NCBI GenBank assembly: GCA_035498715.1 | Contig: DATJZV010000068.1 | Coordinates: 1 to 64,000 of the forward strand | Source: DASPSR01 sp035498715 | GTDB taxonomy: Bacteria > Nitrospirota > UBA9217 | Reading direction: 5' to 3' | Length of the DNA stretch: 64,000 nt | In this document: one piece after another, positions 17,693 through 26,031 of the stretch | Layout of the letters: each line of letters starts with the position of its first letter | Position numbering within the stretch: position 1 is the stretch's first letter | The notes under the pieces: model-generated | The model's input: the letters and a program-made list of their open reading frames with translations, nothing else | Databases searched by the model: none | What the model was told of the DNA's origin: nothing | Made by a program: the position numbers and the translations under genes

Positions 17693-17768
17693 GGCGGTGT
17701 AGCTCAGCTGGTAGAGCAGGGGAATCATAATCCCTGTGTCCGGGGTTCGAGTCCCTGCACCGCCACCA
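17693..17768 (+). tRNA. tRNA with CAT anticodon (elongator Met, or Ile2)
   Basis: A complete cloverleaf with encoded CCA. Acceptor stem GGCGGTG pairs with CACCGCC. The D arm is GCTC-AGCTGGTA-GAGC, the anticodon arm GGGGA-ATCATAA-TCCCT, and the T arm reads GGGGTTCGAGTCCC. The anticodon is CAT. G1 pairs with C72, so it is not an initiator tRNA. The GGAATCATAATCC-like anticodon arm resembles elongator Met tRNAs. A CAT tRNA can also be the Ile2 tRNA that TilS converts with lysidine, and tilS is the very next gene. Isotype is therefore left open, with Met favoured. Confidence 0.93.
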
Positions 17769-17803
17769 TTTTCTTCCCCACTGAATCATTTTCTCCCTTT
17801 TCC

Positions 17804-19192
17804 ATGTTACTTGTGAAAGTTAAACTGACCATCGACAGATTCGGCATGCTGAAGCCGGGAGAGAAGGTCCTTGTCGCCGTTTCAGGCGGCCCTGATTCGG
17901 TCTGTCTGCTTTCCGTGCTCCATGCTCTTTCGGCAGAGCTCGGTGTAAGTTTCCATATTGCGCACCTCGACCACATGTTCCGAGGCAGGGAGTCGGCGGA
18001 TGAGTCCCTGTTCGTTGCGCGCCTTGCGGAAAAGCTGGGCACTCCTGTGACCATCGAACAGTTTGACGTGCCTGCCTTTTGCCGAGAACGCGGGATGTCT
18101 TCCCAAGCTGGCGCACGTGAAGTGAGATATGGTTTTTTGCATCGGGTCGCGAAAACGGTCGGAGCTTCCCGCATTGCCACGGGTCATACGGCTGAGGACC
18201 AGGCAGAGACCTATCTTATGAGGCTTCTACGAGGCGCCGGGGTCACGGGTCTCTCTGCAATACCGCCAGTGCGGGAGAACATCATCCGCCCCCTTATCGA
18301 GGTCACGAGGGAGGATGTGCTGGAGTATCTCCAATCGGGGGGGATTGAGTATGTGTCCGACATGTCGAACACAAAGCCGGTGTACACAAGAAACCGGATT
18401 CGAATCGAGGTCCTGCCTGTTCTCAAACGGTTTAATCCCCGGATCGTTGAAACGCTCGCCACCACGGCGGCCCTGCTGAGAGACGAAAATGAAGCTGCAG
18501 AAGCCTGTTTATCATCGATTGCTGCCGGGGTGATCGTGCAGGAAGAGAACAATGTTGCTCTAAACAGAGAGGAATTTAATGCTCTGCCGCAGGCATACAA
18601 GCGTAGGATGATTAGAAAGGCTGTGGATCTTGCATGCGCTGGCTCAGGAGGGCTTTCTTCGGTCCAGGTGAGTGACGTGATCAATTTCATGGCCGCGGCC
18701 CAGACAGGCAGAACCATGCGCATGCCGTACGGCCTTATAATGGAGCGAGAGTATGAGAAATTTGTCATACGCTTCGAAGCGGCCGCAGAAGGATACTCCT
18801 TTACGCTTAAGGCCTCCGGCGTCACCTTGATTCCCGAACTCGGGATGGAGGTCGAAGCAGGGGTTTTCGATGACATCCCAGCCGAGATGAACGTCAAAAA
18901 TTACCGCTGGCAGGCACTGTTCGATTATGATAAGATAGGGCCGTTGTTAACGATGAGAAACAGGCGATCAGGGGACTGGTTCTGTCCCGTGGGTATGGGG
19001 GGGAAGAGAAAGAAGCTTCAGGACTACTTTGTGGACGAGAAGATCTCTAGACACAAAAGAGATAATGTGCCTATCCTCCTCTCAGGTAATGATATCCTCT
19101 GGGTCGTGGGACTCCGGACGGACAACCGTTTCCTACCGGAGAAGGGGACGAAGAGAGTGCTGGTGGTTCAAGTACGACGTGAACAACGATAG
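17804..19192 (+). CDS. tilS: tRNA(Ile) lysidine synthase
   Basis: A 462-residue enzyme that attaches lysine to C34 of tRNA-Ile2 using ATP, changing both its decoding and its charging. The N-terminal PP-loop ATPase motif SGGPDS lies at about 27-32, followed by HLDHMFRG and the ATGHTAEDQAETYLMRLLRG active-site block. The C-terminal domain (residues about 380-460, including RRSGDWFCPVGMGGKRKKLQDYF) matches the TilS tRNA-binding tail. Full length for the family. First protein gene of the block tilS-hpt-ftsH-folP-cdaA-ybbR-glmM. No clear ribosome binding site; the ATG follows the tRNA by 35 bases. Confidence 0.95.
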   Translation: MLLVKVKLTIDRFGMLKPGEKVLVAVSGGPDSVCLLSVLHALSAELGVSFHIAHLDHMFRGRESADESLFVARLAEKLGTPVTIEQFDVPAFCRERGMSSQAGAREVRYGFLHRVAKTVGASRIATGHTAEDQAETYLMRLLRGAGVTGLSAIPPVRENIIRPLIEVTREDVLEYLQSGGIEYVSDMSNTKPVYTRNRIRIEVLPVLKRFNPRIVETLATTAALLRDENEAAEACLSSIAAGVIVQEENNVALNREEFNALPQAYKRRMIRKAVDLACAGSGGLSSVQVSDVINFMAAAQTGRTMRMPYGLIMEREYEKFVIRFEAAAEGYSFTLKASGVTLIPELGMEVEAGVFDDIPAEMNVKNYRWQALFDYDKIGPLLTMRNRRSGDWFCPVGMGGKRKKLQDYFVDEKISRHKRDNVPILLSGNDILWVVGLRTDNRFLPEKGTKRVLVVQVRREQR

Positions 19193-19350
19193 GGGGTCAT
19201 GAGCCAGAGAATGAGGTGGCCATTCGAGGGTCTGAAGTATTGGACAAGGTTATCTGAAGTAATGATGTATTGACCCGTGCATCCAACAACCTGCACCTCG
19301 CCAATATAGTTTAATCTGTGCCCCAATTTATTTTCCATGGAGGACATTCA

Positions 19351-19884
19351 ATGGTAGGTATTGATTTCGGGAAGCCGCTCTTTACCCGTGAGGAGATTCA
19401 GCGGAAGATACAGGAACTCGGCACGAGAATATCATCGGATTACGCGGAGAAGGACCTACTGGTCGTTGGCGTGCTCAAGGGAGCTATCTTTTTCATGTCC
19501 GACCTTCTCCGGGCGCTTAAGATCTCCGTTCGTATGAATTTTATCCACTGCACCAGCTCCAAAGGGAGCCATCCCGTACAGATGATTGCAGACATAAAGG
19601 AAGACATCAGAGGTAAAGATGTTCTGCTTGTTGAGGACATCATGGACTCGGGAGTGACCATTGATTACTTGAAGAAAATGCTCCTTGAACGCGGCCCCGC
19701 TTCACTCAAGGTCTGTGTGCTGCTGGACAAGACCGAACGACGGAAGGTCCAGATCGAGGCGGACTACGCCGGGTTCCGGATCCCGAACAAGTACGTCGTC
19801 GGCTATGGATTGGACTACAAGGACCGCTACCGGAACCTACCGTACATCGCCGTGCTGCCCTTAGAAGAGCGTCAGTCCCCGTAA
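19351..19884 (+). CDS. hpt: Hypoxanthine phosphoribosyltransferase
   Basis: A 177-residue purine-salvage enzyme converting hypoxanthine or guanine plus PRPP to IMP or GMP. The PRPP-binding motif VLLVEDIMDSGVT is intact, as are VVGVLKGAIFFMSDL and the C-terminal VVGYGLDYKDRYRNLPYIAVL. I chose the ATG at 19351 because GGAGGA lies just upstream; a GTG at 19318 in the same frame would add 11 residues across that site. It lies 158 bases after tilS, the usual position in this conserved block. Confidence 0.95.
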   Translation: MVGIDFGKPLFTREEIQRKIQELGTRISSDYAEKDLLVVGVLKGAIFFMSDLLRALKISVRMNFIHCTSSKGSHPVQMIADIKEDIRGKDVLLVEDIMDSGVTIDYLKKMLLERGPASLKVCVLLDKTERRKVQIEADYAGFRIPNKYVVGYGLDYKDRYRNLPYIAVLPLEERQSP

Positions 19885-20025
19885 GAGCGATTATTTAAGT
19901 CTCGTGACGGCATGACAGAATATCCGTTCGTTCTTGTGGTGGTTTACGCTGCAAACTAGGCATTTTATATACGGCTGTTTCGGGGCATGGATGATCACGA
20001 CTCCCGCGCAAGCGGGATAAAACTA

Positions 20026-20054
20026 TTGTTTCCCTGCGGATAATGTGTTATTAT
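20026..20054 (+). promoter_or_regulatory. Promoter for ftsH
   Basis: TTGTTT (20026-20031), a 17-base spacer and TATTAT (20049-20054), about 53 bases before the GTG start. A hairpin TCCCGC-GCAA-GCGGGA lies just upstream at 20002-20017; without a T run it is probably not a terminator of hpt. Confidence 0.55.
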
Positions 20055-20106
20055 TTAAAAATATATCACAGGCAAAGGCCTGACGGTATTCAGGAGGTTT
20101 CATTCA

Positions 20107-21903
20107 GTGAGTGCATTCTATAAAAATCTAGCACTGGTTCTCTTATTCGTCGTGGTATCGGTGCTTATCTTCAATCTATTCAACCCGGTCAATCCTTCAG
20201 CGGTGCAGATCCCCTTCAGCGACGTCATGGACAAGATCCAGAACGGCGAAGTGAACGATGTCACGATCAAGGGGAGCGAGATGTTCGGCAATTATAAAAC
20301 GGGAAAGTCCTTCAAGACTAACCTGCCTGAGTACCCTGACCTTGTCAAGGACCTCCGGGCCAGGGGCGTAAAGATCAATGCGGAGCCCGTGAAGGAATCA
20401 GCGTGGTATAACTTTCTCGTGGTCTGGGCGCCGCTTATCTTGATGGCTGTTTGGTTCATGTTCATTATGCGTAATATGCAGATGGGCGGAAACAAAGCCA
20501 TGTCCTTCGGCAAGAGCAAGGCCAAGCTGCTGAACGAGAGCACCAAAAAGGTGACCTTCAACGAAGTGGCAGGCATGGATGAGGCCAAGGTGGAGGTCCA
20601 GGAGATCATCGAGATCCTCAAAGACCCTCAGAAATTCCAGAAGCTCGGCGGCAAGATACCAAAGGGCGTGCTCCTAGTCGGCCCCCCGGGCACGGGAAAG
20701 ACGCTCCTTGCGCGCGCAATCGCGGGCGAGGCGGGTGTGCCGTTTCTTTCGATCAGCGGCTCTGATTTCGTCGAGATGTTCGTTGGTGTGGGCGCATCGC
20801 GAGTCCGTGACCTCTTCGAGCAGGGCAAAAAGAACGCACCCTGCATCATCTTCATCGATGAGATCGACGCGGTGGGCAGGCATCGCGGCGCGGGACTGGG
20901 AGGCGGCCATGACGAGCGCGAGCAGACCCTGAACCAGCTCCTCGTCGAAATGGACGGGTTCGAGAGCAACGAGGGCGTGATCCTTGTAGCCGCGACCAAC
21001 CGCCCCGACGTACTCGACCCGGCACTCCTGAGACCGGGCAGGTTCGACCGCATGGTGGTGCTCCCGCGGCCCGACCTTAACGGCAGGATCGGCGTGCTTA
21101 AGGTGCATACGCAGAAGATCAAGCTCGCGCCGAACGTTGACATCGAATCCATCGCGCGCGGCACGCCGGGACTCTCCGGAGCGGAGCTGGCGAACCTCGT
21201 GAACGAGGCCGCGCTCCTCGCCGGCAGGATGGGGAAAACGCAGGTGGAGAACGACGACTTTGATCGCGCCAAGGACAAGATCCTCATGGGCCTCGAGCGC
21301 AAGAGCATGCTTATCAGCGACGAAGAGAAAAAGAACACGGCCTATCACGAGGCGGGCCATACCATGGTAGCGAGGCTTATTCCTGGCACCGATCCCGTTC
21401 ACAAGGTGTCGATCATCCCGCGCGGCATGGCGCTCGGTGTGACGCTCCAGCTTCCCACGGCTGACCGCTATTCTTACGACCGTGAGCATTTGCTGAACAA
21501 CATTGCGATCCTGCTCGGCGGCAGGGCGGCTGAGGAGATCGCGCTCAAGCATATGACGACGGGCGCCGGCAACGACCTTGAACGCGCCACGGCCCTTGCG
21601 CGCAAGATGGTTTGCGAGTGGGGCATGAGCGACGCGATGGGGCCGCTCTCCTACGGCAAGAAGGAGGAACAGATCTTCCTCGGCCGCGAGATCGCTCAGC
21701 ACCGCGATTACAGTGAGCATACGGCCCTCGAGATCGACAATGAAGTAAAACGCATCGTCATGGACAATTACCACCGCGCCAAAACGCTCATTCAGGAGCG
21801 TGAGGCCGTTCTGCACGGCCTTGCCAAGGCCCTGCTCGAAAAAGAGACCCTCGACGCCGCTGACATCGACGAAATCGTCAACGGTCAGCCCACAGCGGCG
21901 TAA
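20107..21903 (+). CDS. ftsH: ATP-dependent zinc metalloprotease FtsH
   Basis: A 598-residue membrane-anchored AAA+ protease that degrades unassembled membrane proteins and regulatory proteins. Two N-terminal membrane segments (about 4-24 and 98-121) flank a periplasmic domain. Walker A GPPGTGKT is at 192-199, Walker B IIFIDEIDAVG follows, then the SRH region (VLDPALLRPGRFDR), and the zinc site HEAGH is at 414-418. Length is typical. The start is a GTG, chosen because AGGAGGTT lies nine bases upstream and no ATG is nearby. It lies in the conserved tilS-glmM block, ten bases before folP. Confidence 0.97.
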   Translation: MSAFYKNLALVLLFVVVSVLIFNLFNPVNPSAVQIPFSDVMDKIQNGEVNDVTIKGSEMFGNYKTGKSFKTNLPEYPDLVKDLRARGVKINAEPVKESAWYNFLVVWAPLILMAVWFMFIMRNMQMGGNKAMSFGKSKAKLLNESTKKVTFNEVAGMDEAKVEVQEIIEILKDPQKFQKLGGKIPKGVLLVGPPGTGKTLLARAIAGEAGVPFLSISGSDFVEMFVGVGASRVRDLFEQGKKNAPCIIFIDEIDAVGRHRGAGLGGGHDEREQTLNQLLVEMDGFESNEGVILVAATNRPDVLDPALLRPGRFDRMVVLPRPDLNGRIGVLKVHTQKIKLAPNVDIESIARGTPGLSGAELANLVNEAALLAGRMGKTQVENDDFDRAKDKILMGLERKSMLISDEEKKNTAYHEAGHTMVARLIPGTDPVHKVSIIPRGMALGVTLQLPTADRYSYDREHLLNNIAILLGGRAAEEIALKHMTTGAGNDLERATALARKMVCEWGMSDAMGPLSYGKKEEQIFLGREIAQHRDYSEHTALEIDNEVKRIVMDNYHRAKTLIQEREAVLHGLAKALLEKETLDAADIDEIVNGQPTAA

Positions 21904-21912
21904 GGAGGGTGT

Positions 21913-23085
21913 ATGGAGCCTCTCATCCGGATCTCCGGCCGCGGGGCGCTCACCATGACCCTGAACGGCCTGACCTCCGGGCAGGTGGTTGTCCTGCGCG
22001 ATCTCATACGATCATCTGAAAGCGGGGCGGACCTTCATTCCGCCCCGTCTTTTGTCTCAAAACAGCAGAAAACGCCCCGTGGTGACACCTCTCTTGCGCT
22101 GACCCTTACCGGCACTTTTGAGCAACTAAAGCAAGTTGCTCGCTCAATCACTACGAACTACGTACCTGAAAATCTTGTCAAAAAAATCGACTCTCTGCTT
22201 GACAACTATATGCGCTCAGATTATAAGATTAACTGCAGGGGAAATATCCTCGACCTCGGCAGTCGCACGCACATCATGGGCATCTTGAACGTGACGCCTG
22301 ATTCTTTTTCCGATGGCGGCCTGTATAACGATACGGCGAAGGCTTGTGTACGTGCCCGCGAGATGGCCGCACAAGGCGCGGACATCATTGATATTGGTGG
22401 AGAGTCTACCCGTCCCGGGGCGGAGCCTTTGTCTGAAGAAGAAGAGCTCCGCAGGATCATCCCGATCATTAAGCACCTCACGGCCGAGCTCACCGTGCCC
22501 ATATCGGTCGACACCTATAAGGCGGCTGTAGCGAAAAAAGCGCTCGCGGCCGGCGCCTCGATCGTGAACGACATCAGCGGACTCCGCTTCTCGCCGGACA
22601 TGGCAACGGTTGCGGCTGACTACGGCGCAGCCGTGGTTATCATGCACATCAAGGGCACGCCGCGCGACATGCAGCAGAATCCGGTCTATGATGACGTGGT
22701 TGTCGATGTCATGTCCTATCTCGAAGACGGGATCGCGATCGCTGTCAAGGCCGGTGTGGACCGCGAGAAGATCCTTATCGATCCCGGCATCGGGTTCGGC
22801 AAAACGCTCGAGCACAATCTCACGCTCCTGAACCGGCTCGACGAGTTCCGCAGCCTCGGCAGGCCGATTGTGCTCGGTACGTCGAGGAAAAAATTCATTG
22901 GTACGATCCTCGGCATTCCGGTTCCTGAGCAGCGTGTTGACGGCACGGCTCCAACGCTGGCTCTCGGGATCGAACGCGGTGCAAACGTAGTGCGGGTCCA
23001 TGATGTTGCGCGCATGGCGCAGGTCGTGAGGATGGCGGATGCAGTGTTAAGAAGCCAATCGGAAACTCGACATACGAAATCCTGA
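21913..23085 (+). CDS. folP: Dihydropteroate synthase with an N-terminal extension
   Basis: A 390-residue enzyme of folate synthesis that joins p-aminobenzoate to dihydropterin pyrophosphate. The TIM-barrel catalytic domain begins near residue 118 with IMGILNVTPDSFSDGG. It continues with DIGGESTRPGA, VDTYKAAVAKKAL, NDISGL, DPGIGFGKT and GTSRKKFIG. About 115 residues precede it, longer than E. coli FolP; such extensions occur in delta-proteobacterial homologues and their function is unknown. A strong ribosome binding site (AAGGAGGGTG) precedes the ATG, nine bases after ftsH. Confidence 0.95.
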   Translation: MEPLIRISGRGALTMTLNGLTSGQVVVLRDLIRSSESGADLHSAPSFVSKQQKTPRGDTSLALTLTGTFEQLKQVARSITTNYVPENLVKKIDSLLDNYMRSDYKINCRGNILDLGSRTHIMGILNVTPDSFSDGGLYNDTAKACVRAREMAAQGADIIDIGGESTRPGAEPLSEEEELRRIIPIIKHLTAELTVPISVDTYKAAVAKKALAAGASIVNDISGLRFSPDMATVAADYGAAVVIMHIKGTPRDMQQNPVYDDVVVDVMSYLEDGIAIAVKAGVDREKILIDPGIGFGKTLEHNLTLLNRLDEFRSLGRPIVLGTSRKKFIGTILGIPVPEQRVDGTAPTLALGIERGANVVRVHDVARMAQVVRMADAVLRSQSETRHTKS

Positions 23086-23176
23086 GCAAATTGAGGTCTC
23101 AGCATCTTGATTTGGTTTGACTGATTCAAAGTACGCTGTATTAAGAATTTCGACATAAGGATTTCGGGTTTTTCCT

Positions 23177-23971
23177 ATGCTGAACAACTTCACCGAAATA
23201 AGAGAGGCTCTCGCGCACTACCGCTGGTTTCATGACACGGTTGATATTGCACTCGTCTACTATATCATTTACCGCCTCCTCCTTATCATCAAGGGTACGC
23301 GCGCGTTCCAGATGCTGGTGGGTCTCGGGCTCATCGTGCTCGTGCTTATCGCATCCCGGGCGCTCGAATTCTATACCCTTGACTGGCTGATCCACAGTTT
23401 CTGGTCTCAGATCGTCCTCGCCATCGTGGTCCTCTTTCAGCCTGAGATCCGACGGGCGTTGGCGCAGGTCGGCGAGCGTCGTCTGTTCAAGTCGTTGTCA
23501 TCGGTTGAAGAATCCAAGTTCATCGAAGAAGCGGTCAAGGCCGCAGTCTCCATGGCCAACAAGAGGATCGGCGCGCTCATCGTACTTGAACGCGATACGG
23601 ATCTTTCGACAATCGTGGAGATGGGAACGGAGCTCGACGCCAAGGTAACGAAGGAAATACTCGTGAGCATCTTTCTCCCCTATTCACCGATCCACGATGG
23701 GGCCGCGATAATCAGAAGCGGAAGGATCATCGCTGCAGGTTGCTTTCTACCGTTGACCCTGTCGTCGAACCTCTCAAAATCTCTCGGTACCCGTCACCGC
23801 GCTGCGGTGGGTCTGACCGAGGAGAGCGATGCAGTCGTTGTGGTGGTTTCCGAAGAGACAGGGGAGATCTCGGTGGTGACTAGTGGGACAATCGCGCACA
23901 ACACGGATGCCCCGGCTCTCCGGAAGACGCTCTCGGACATATTCGTGAAGAAGAAGGACAGGAAGACATAA
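23177..23971 (+). CDS. cdaA: Membrane diadenylate cyclase CdaA
   Basis: A 264-residue c-di-AMP synthase. Three hydrophobic segments lie in the first about 90 residues, followed by the DAC (DisA_N) domain. The catalytic motifs are intact: DGA at 174-176 (HDGAAIIRSG) and RHR at 206-208 (GTRHRAAVGLTEESD). It condenses two ATP to cyclic di-AMP, which typically controls potassium, osmolyte and cell-wall homeostasis. It abuts ybbR and then glmM, the classical cdaA-cdaR-glmM arrangement in which both partners modulate the cyclase. Confidence 0.95.
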   Translation: MLNNFTEIREALAHYRWFHDTVDIALVYYIIYRLLLIIKGTRAFQMLVGLGLIVLVLIASRALEFYTLDWLIHSFWSQIVLAIVVLFQPEIRRALAQVGERRLFKSLSSVEESKFIEEAVKAAVSMANKRIGALIVLERDTDLSTIVEMGTELDAKVTKEILVSIFLPYSPIHDGAAIIRSGRIIAAGCFLPLTLSSNLSKSLGTRHRAAVGLTEESDAVVVVVSEETGEISVVTSGTIAHNTDAPALRKTLSDIFVKKKDRKT

Positions 23972-24628
23972 ATGGATTATCGCAAACTGCTGTTCGACAA
24001 CTGGGGCATTAAGCTGGTGTCGCTCGGGCTCTCGCTCACACTCTGGTTCTATGTCACTTCAAAAGGCAAGACGGAAATGACGCTCACTGTGCCTCTTGAA
24101 CTTCGGAACATACCCCAGGGCATGACGGTAGTGGGTGATGTAGCCGGGAGCCTGGAAGTGCGCGTGCAGGGACAGGAGCGGGTGCTTAGGGACATTTCGA
24201 TCGGGAAAAAGGTAGTTGGTATCCTTGATCTGTCGATGACCAAGGTCGGCGAGAACACTGTTCGCATCTCTCCTGACGACATCAGACGTCCTGAGGGGGT
24301 CACGGTAACGTATATGTCTCTGTCGGAGATCAAGGTGAAACTCGAACCGCTCGTTCGAAAGGTCCTCACCCTGAAACCTGTCCTGCACGGCACTCCCGCC
24401 GCGGGCTACCGTCTGGCAGGAATTACAGTGACACCGCCGAAGATCACGGTCGAGGGGCCGGCGAGCATGATGTCATCACTGATCATACTCCAGACGATGC
24501 CCATCGACGTCCAGGGCGCTCAGGAGAGCGTGACAGTCGAACCCAAGATCGACTACCAGGGACAATCAGTAAAGATACTCGACAAGAGCATCGTCGTGCG
24601 AGTGAACGTTGAAAGGGTAAGCAAATGA
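23972..24628 (+). CDS. YbbR-domain protein (CdaR-like cyclase regulator)
   Basis: A 218-residue protein with one N-terminal membrane segment (about 12-30) followed by two YbbR-like beta domains (residues about 40-120 and 135-215). CdaR proteins carry such repeats outside the membrane and regulate CdaA. This one is short, with two repeats rather than the usual three or four. The ATG immediately follows the cdaA stop, and its own stop overlaps the glmM start (ATGA), so all three are translated as a unit. Confidence 0.9.
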   Translation: MDYRKLLFDNWGIKLVSLGLSLTLWFYVTSKGKTEMTLTVPLELRNIPQGMTVVGDVAGSLEVRVQGQERVLRDISIGKKVVGILDLSMTKVGENTVRISPDDIRRPEGVTVTYMSLSEIKVKLEPLVRKVLTLKPVLHGTPAAGYRLAGITVTPPKITVEGPASMMSSLIILQTMPIDVQGAQESVTVEPKIDYQGQSVKILDKSIVVRVNVERVSK

Positions 24629-25974
24629 GAAAACTATTTGGGACAGATGGCGTACGTGGGGTGGCTAACCAGGACCCCATGACCTCAGAGATGGCGCTGC
24701 GCATCGGGCGAGCCGCAGCGCACGTATTTCGCGATTCCTCCCGCCGTCATCGGGTTGTGATCGGCAAAGACACGAGGCTCTCGGGGTACATGATAGAAAG
24801 TGCGCTCACGTCGGGGCTTTGCTCCATGGGTGTGGACGTTCTCCTCGTCGGCCCTGTTCCCACGCCAGGCATTGCATTTCTTACAAGGAGTCTCAGGGCC
24901 GATGCGGGCGTCGTGATTTCGGCGTCGCACAACCCCTATGAGGATAACGGCATCAAGTTTTTTGGGCGCGACGGTTTTAAGCTTCCGGACGAGGTCGAGA
25001 AGAAGGTGGAAGACTTGATTTTCTCCGGTGCGATCGATTCCATCCGCCCGACGGCTGCAGAGATCGGAAAGGCCTTCAGGATCGATGACGCGATCGGTCG
25101 TTACAACGAGTTCGTAAAATCGTCCATCCCGCGCGGCATGGACTTTTCTGGCCTGCGCGTCGTGGTGGATTCGGCAAATGGCGCCGCCTACAAGATCGGT
25201 CCGCGCATTCTTATCGAGCTGGGCGCGGACGTCATCTCGCTTTATGACCAGCCGAACGGGATGAACATCAACCAGGGCTGCGGATCCCTCTACCCCGAGG
25301 TCGTCTCCCGGGCAGTGATGGCGAATGGTGCGCAGATCGGCATAGCCTTTGACGGCGACGCGGACCGTGTAATGCTGTGCGACGAAAGGGGGTCAGTCGT
25401 TGATGGTGACGCGGTCATGGCCGTCTGCGCGCTCCAGATGATGAAAGAGGGGAGACTCAGACAGAAAACGCTTGTTGCCACGGTCATGAGCAATCTCGGC
25501 CTCGAGATCGCCATGCAGAAGGCCGGGGGCAGGCTCGTCCGGGCTTCGGTCGGAGACCGCTACGTCATGGAGAAAATGCTCGAAGGGGGATACAATCTCG
25601 GTGGTGAACAATCCGGCCACGTCATTTTTCTCGACCACAACACCACCGGAGACGGGCTCATCTCGGCTCTCCAGGTCCTCGCGATCATGAAGCAGACCGC
25701 CAAGCCGCTCTCGGAGCTGGCCGCCTGTATGAAAACCTATCCCCAGACGCTTGTGAATGTGAAGGTGAAGGAGCGACGTGATCTGATGTCGATCCCAGAG
25801 ATTGCACAACGAATGGCTGAGGTCGAGAAGAAACTGGGCGGTAGCGGGCGGCTCCTCGTGCGCTATTCGGGTACCGAACCGAAGGTTCGCGTCATGATCG
25901 AGGGTGAAGATGAGAGAGGGATTAAGACGCTTGCCGAGGATCTTGCCGGGATCATCAAGGAGAAGCTTGGGTAG
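24625..25974 (+). CDS. glmM: Phosphoglucosamine mutase
   Basis: A 449-residue enzyme converting glucosamine-6-phosphate to glucosamine-1-phosphate for UDP-GlcNAc and peptidoglycan. The phosphoserine loop ISASHNPYEDNGIKF places the active Ser at 101. The metal loop DGDADR and the C-terminal phosphate loop RYSGTEPKVRVMIEG are present. Start by 4-base overlap with ybbR. Last gene of the block, consistent with c-di-AMP and cell-wall precursor control being linked. Confidence 0.96.
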   Translation: MRKLFGTDGVRGVANQDPMTSEMALRIGRAAAHVFRDSSRRHRVVIGKDTRLSGYMIESALTSGLCSMGVDVLLVGPVPTPGIAFLTRSLRADAGVVISASHNPYEDNGIKFFGRDGFKLPDEVEKKVEDLIFSGAIDSIRPTAAEIGKAFRIDDAIGRYNEFVKSSIPRGMDFSGLRVVVDSANGAAYKIGPRILIELGADVISLYDQPNGMNINQGCGSLYPEVVSRAVMANGAQIGIAFDGDADRVMLCDERGSVVDGDAVMAVCALQMMKEGRLRQKTLVATVMSNLGLEIAMQKAGGRLVRASVGDRYVMEKMLEGGYNLGGEQSGHVIFLDHNTTGDGLISALQVLAIMKQTAKPLSELAACMKTYPQTLVNVKVKERRDLMSIPEIAQRMAEVEKKLGGSGRLLVRYSGTEPKVRVMIEGEDERGIKTLAEDLAGIIKEKLG

Positions 25975-26031
25975 GGTTTGCAGCGGCCGCGCCGTGTTTT
26001 TGTCATCACCGAAGACCGGAGATATTAAGAT

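Noticed and set aside
20002..20017. Hairpin TCCCGC-GCAA-GCGGGA as a terminator of hpt
   Set aside because: No run of T follows the stem, so it does not meet the form of an intrinsic terminator.
20674..21816. Long minus-strand open frame opposite ftsH
   Set aside because: It is an antisense shadow of the strongly conserved ftsH gene; its sequence has no recognisable motif and no ribosome binding site.
22216..23001. Minus-strand frame opposite folP
   Set aside because: Shadow of the dihydropteroate synthase gene; Arg/His/Asp-rich composition without motifs.
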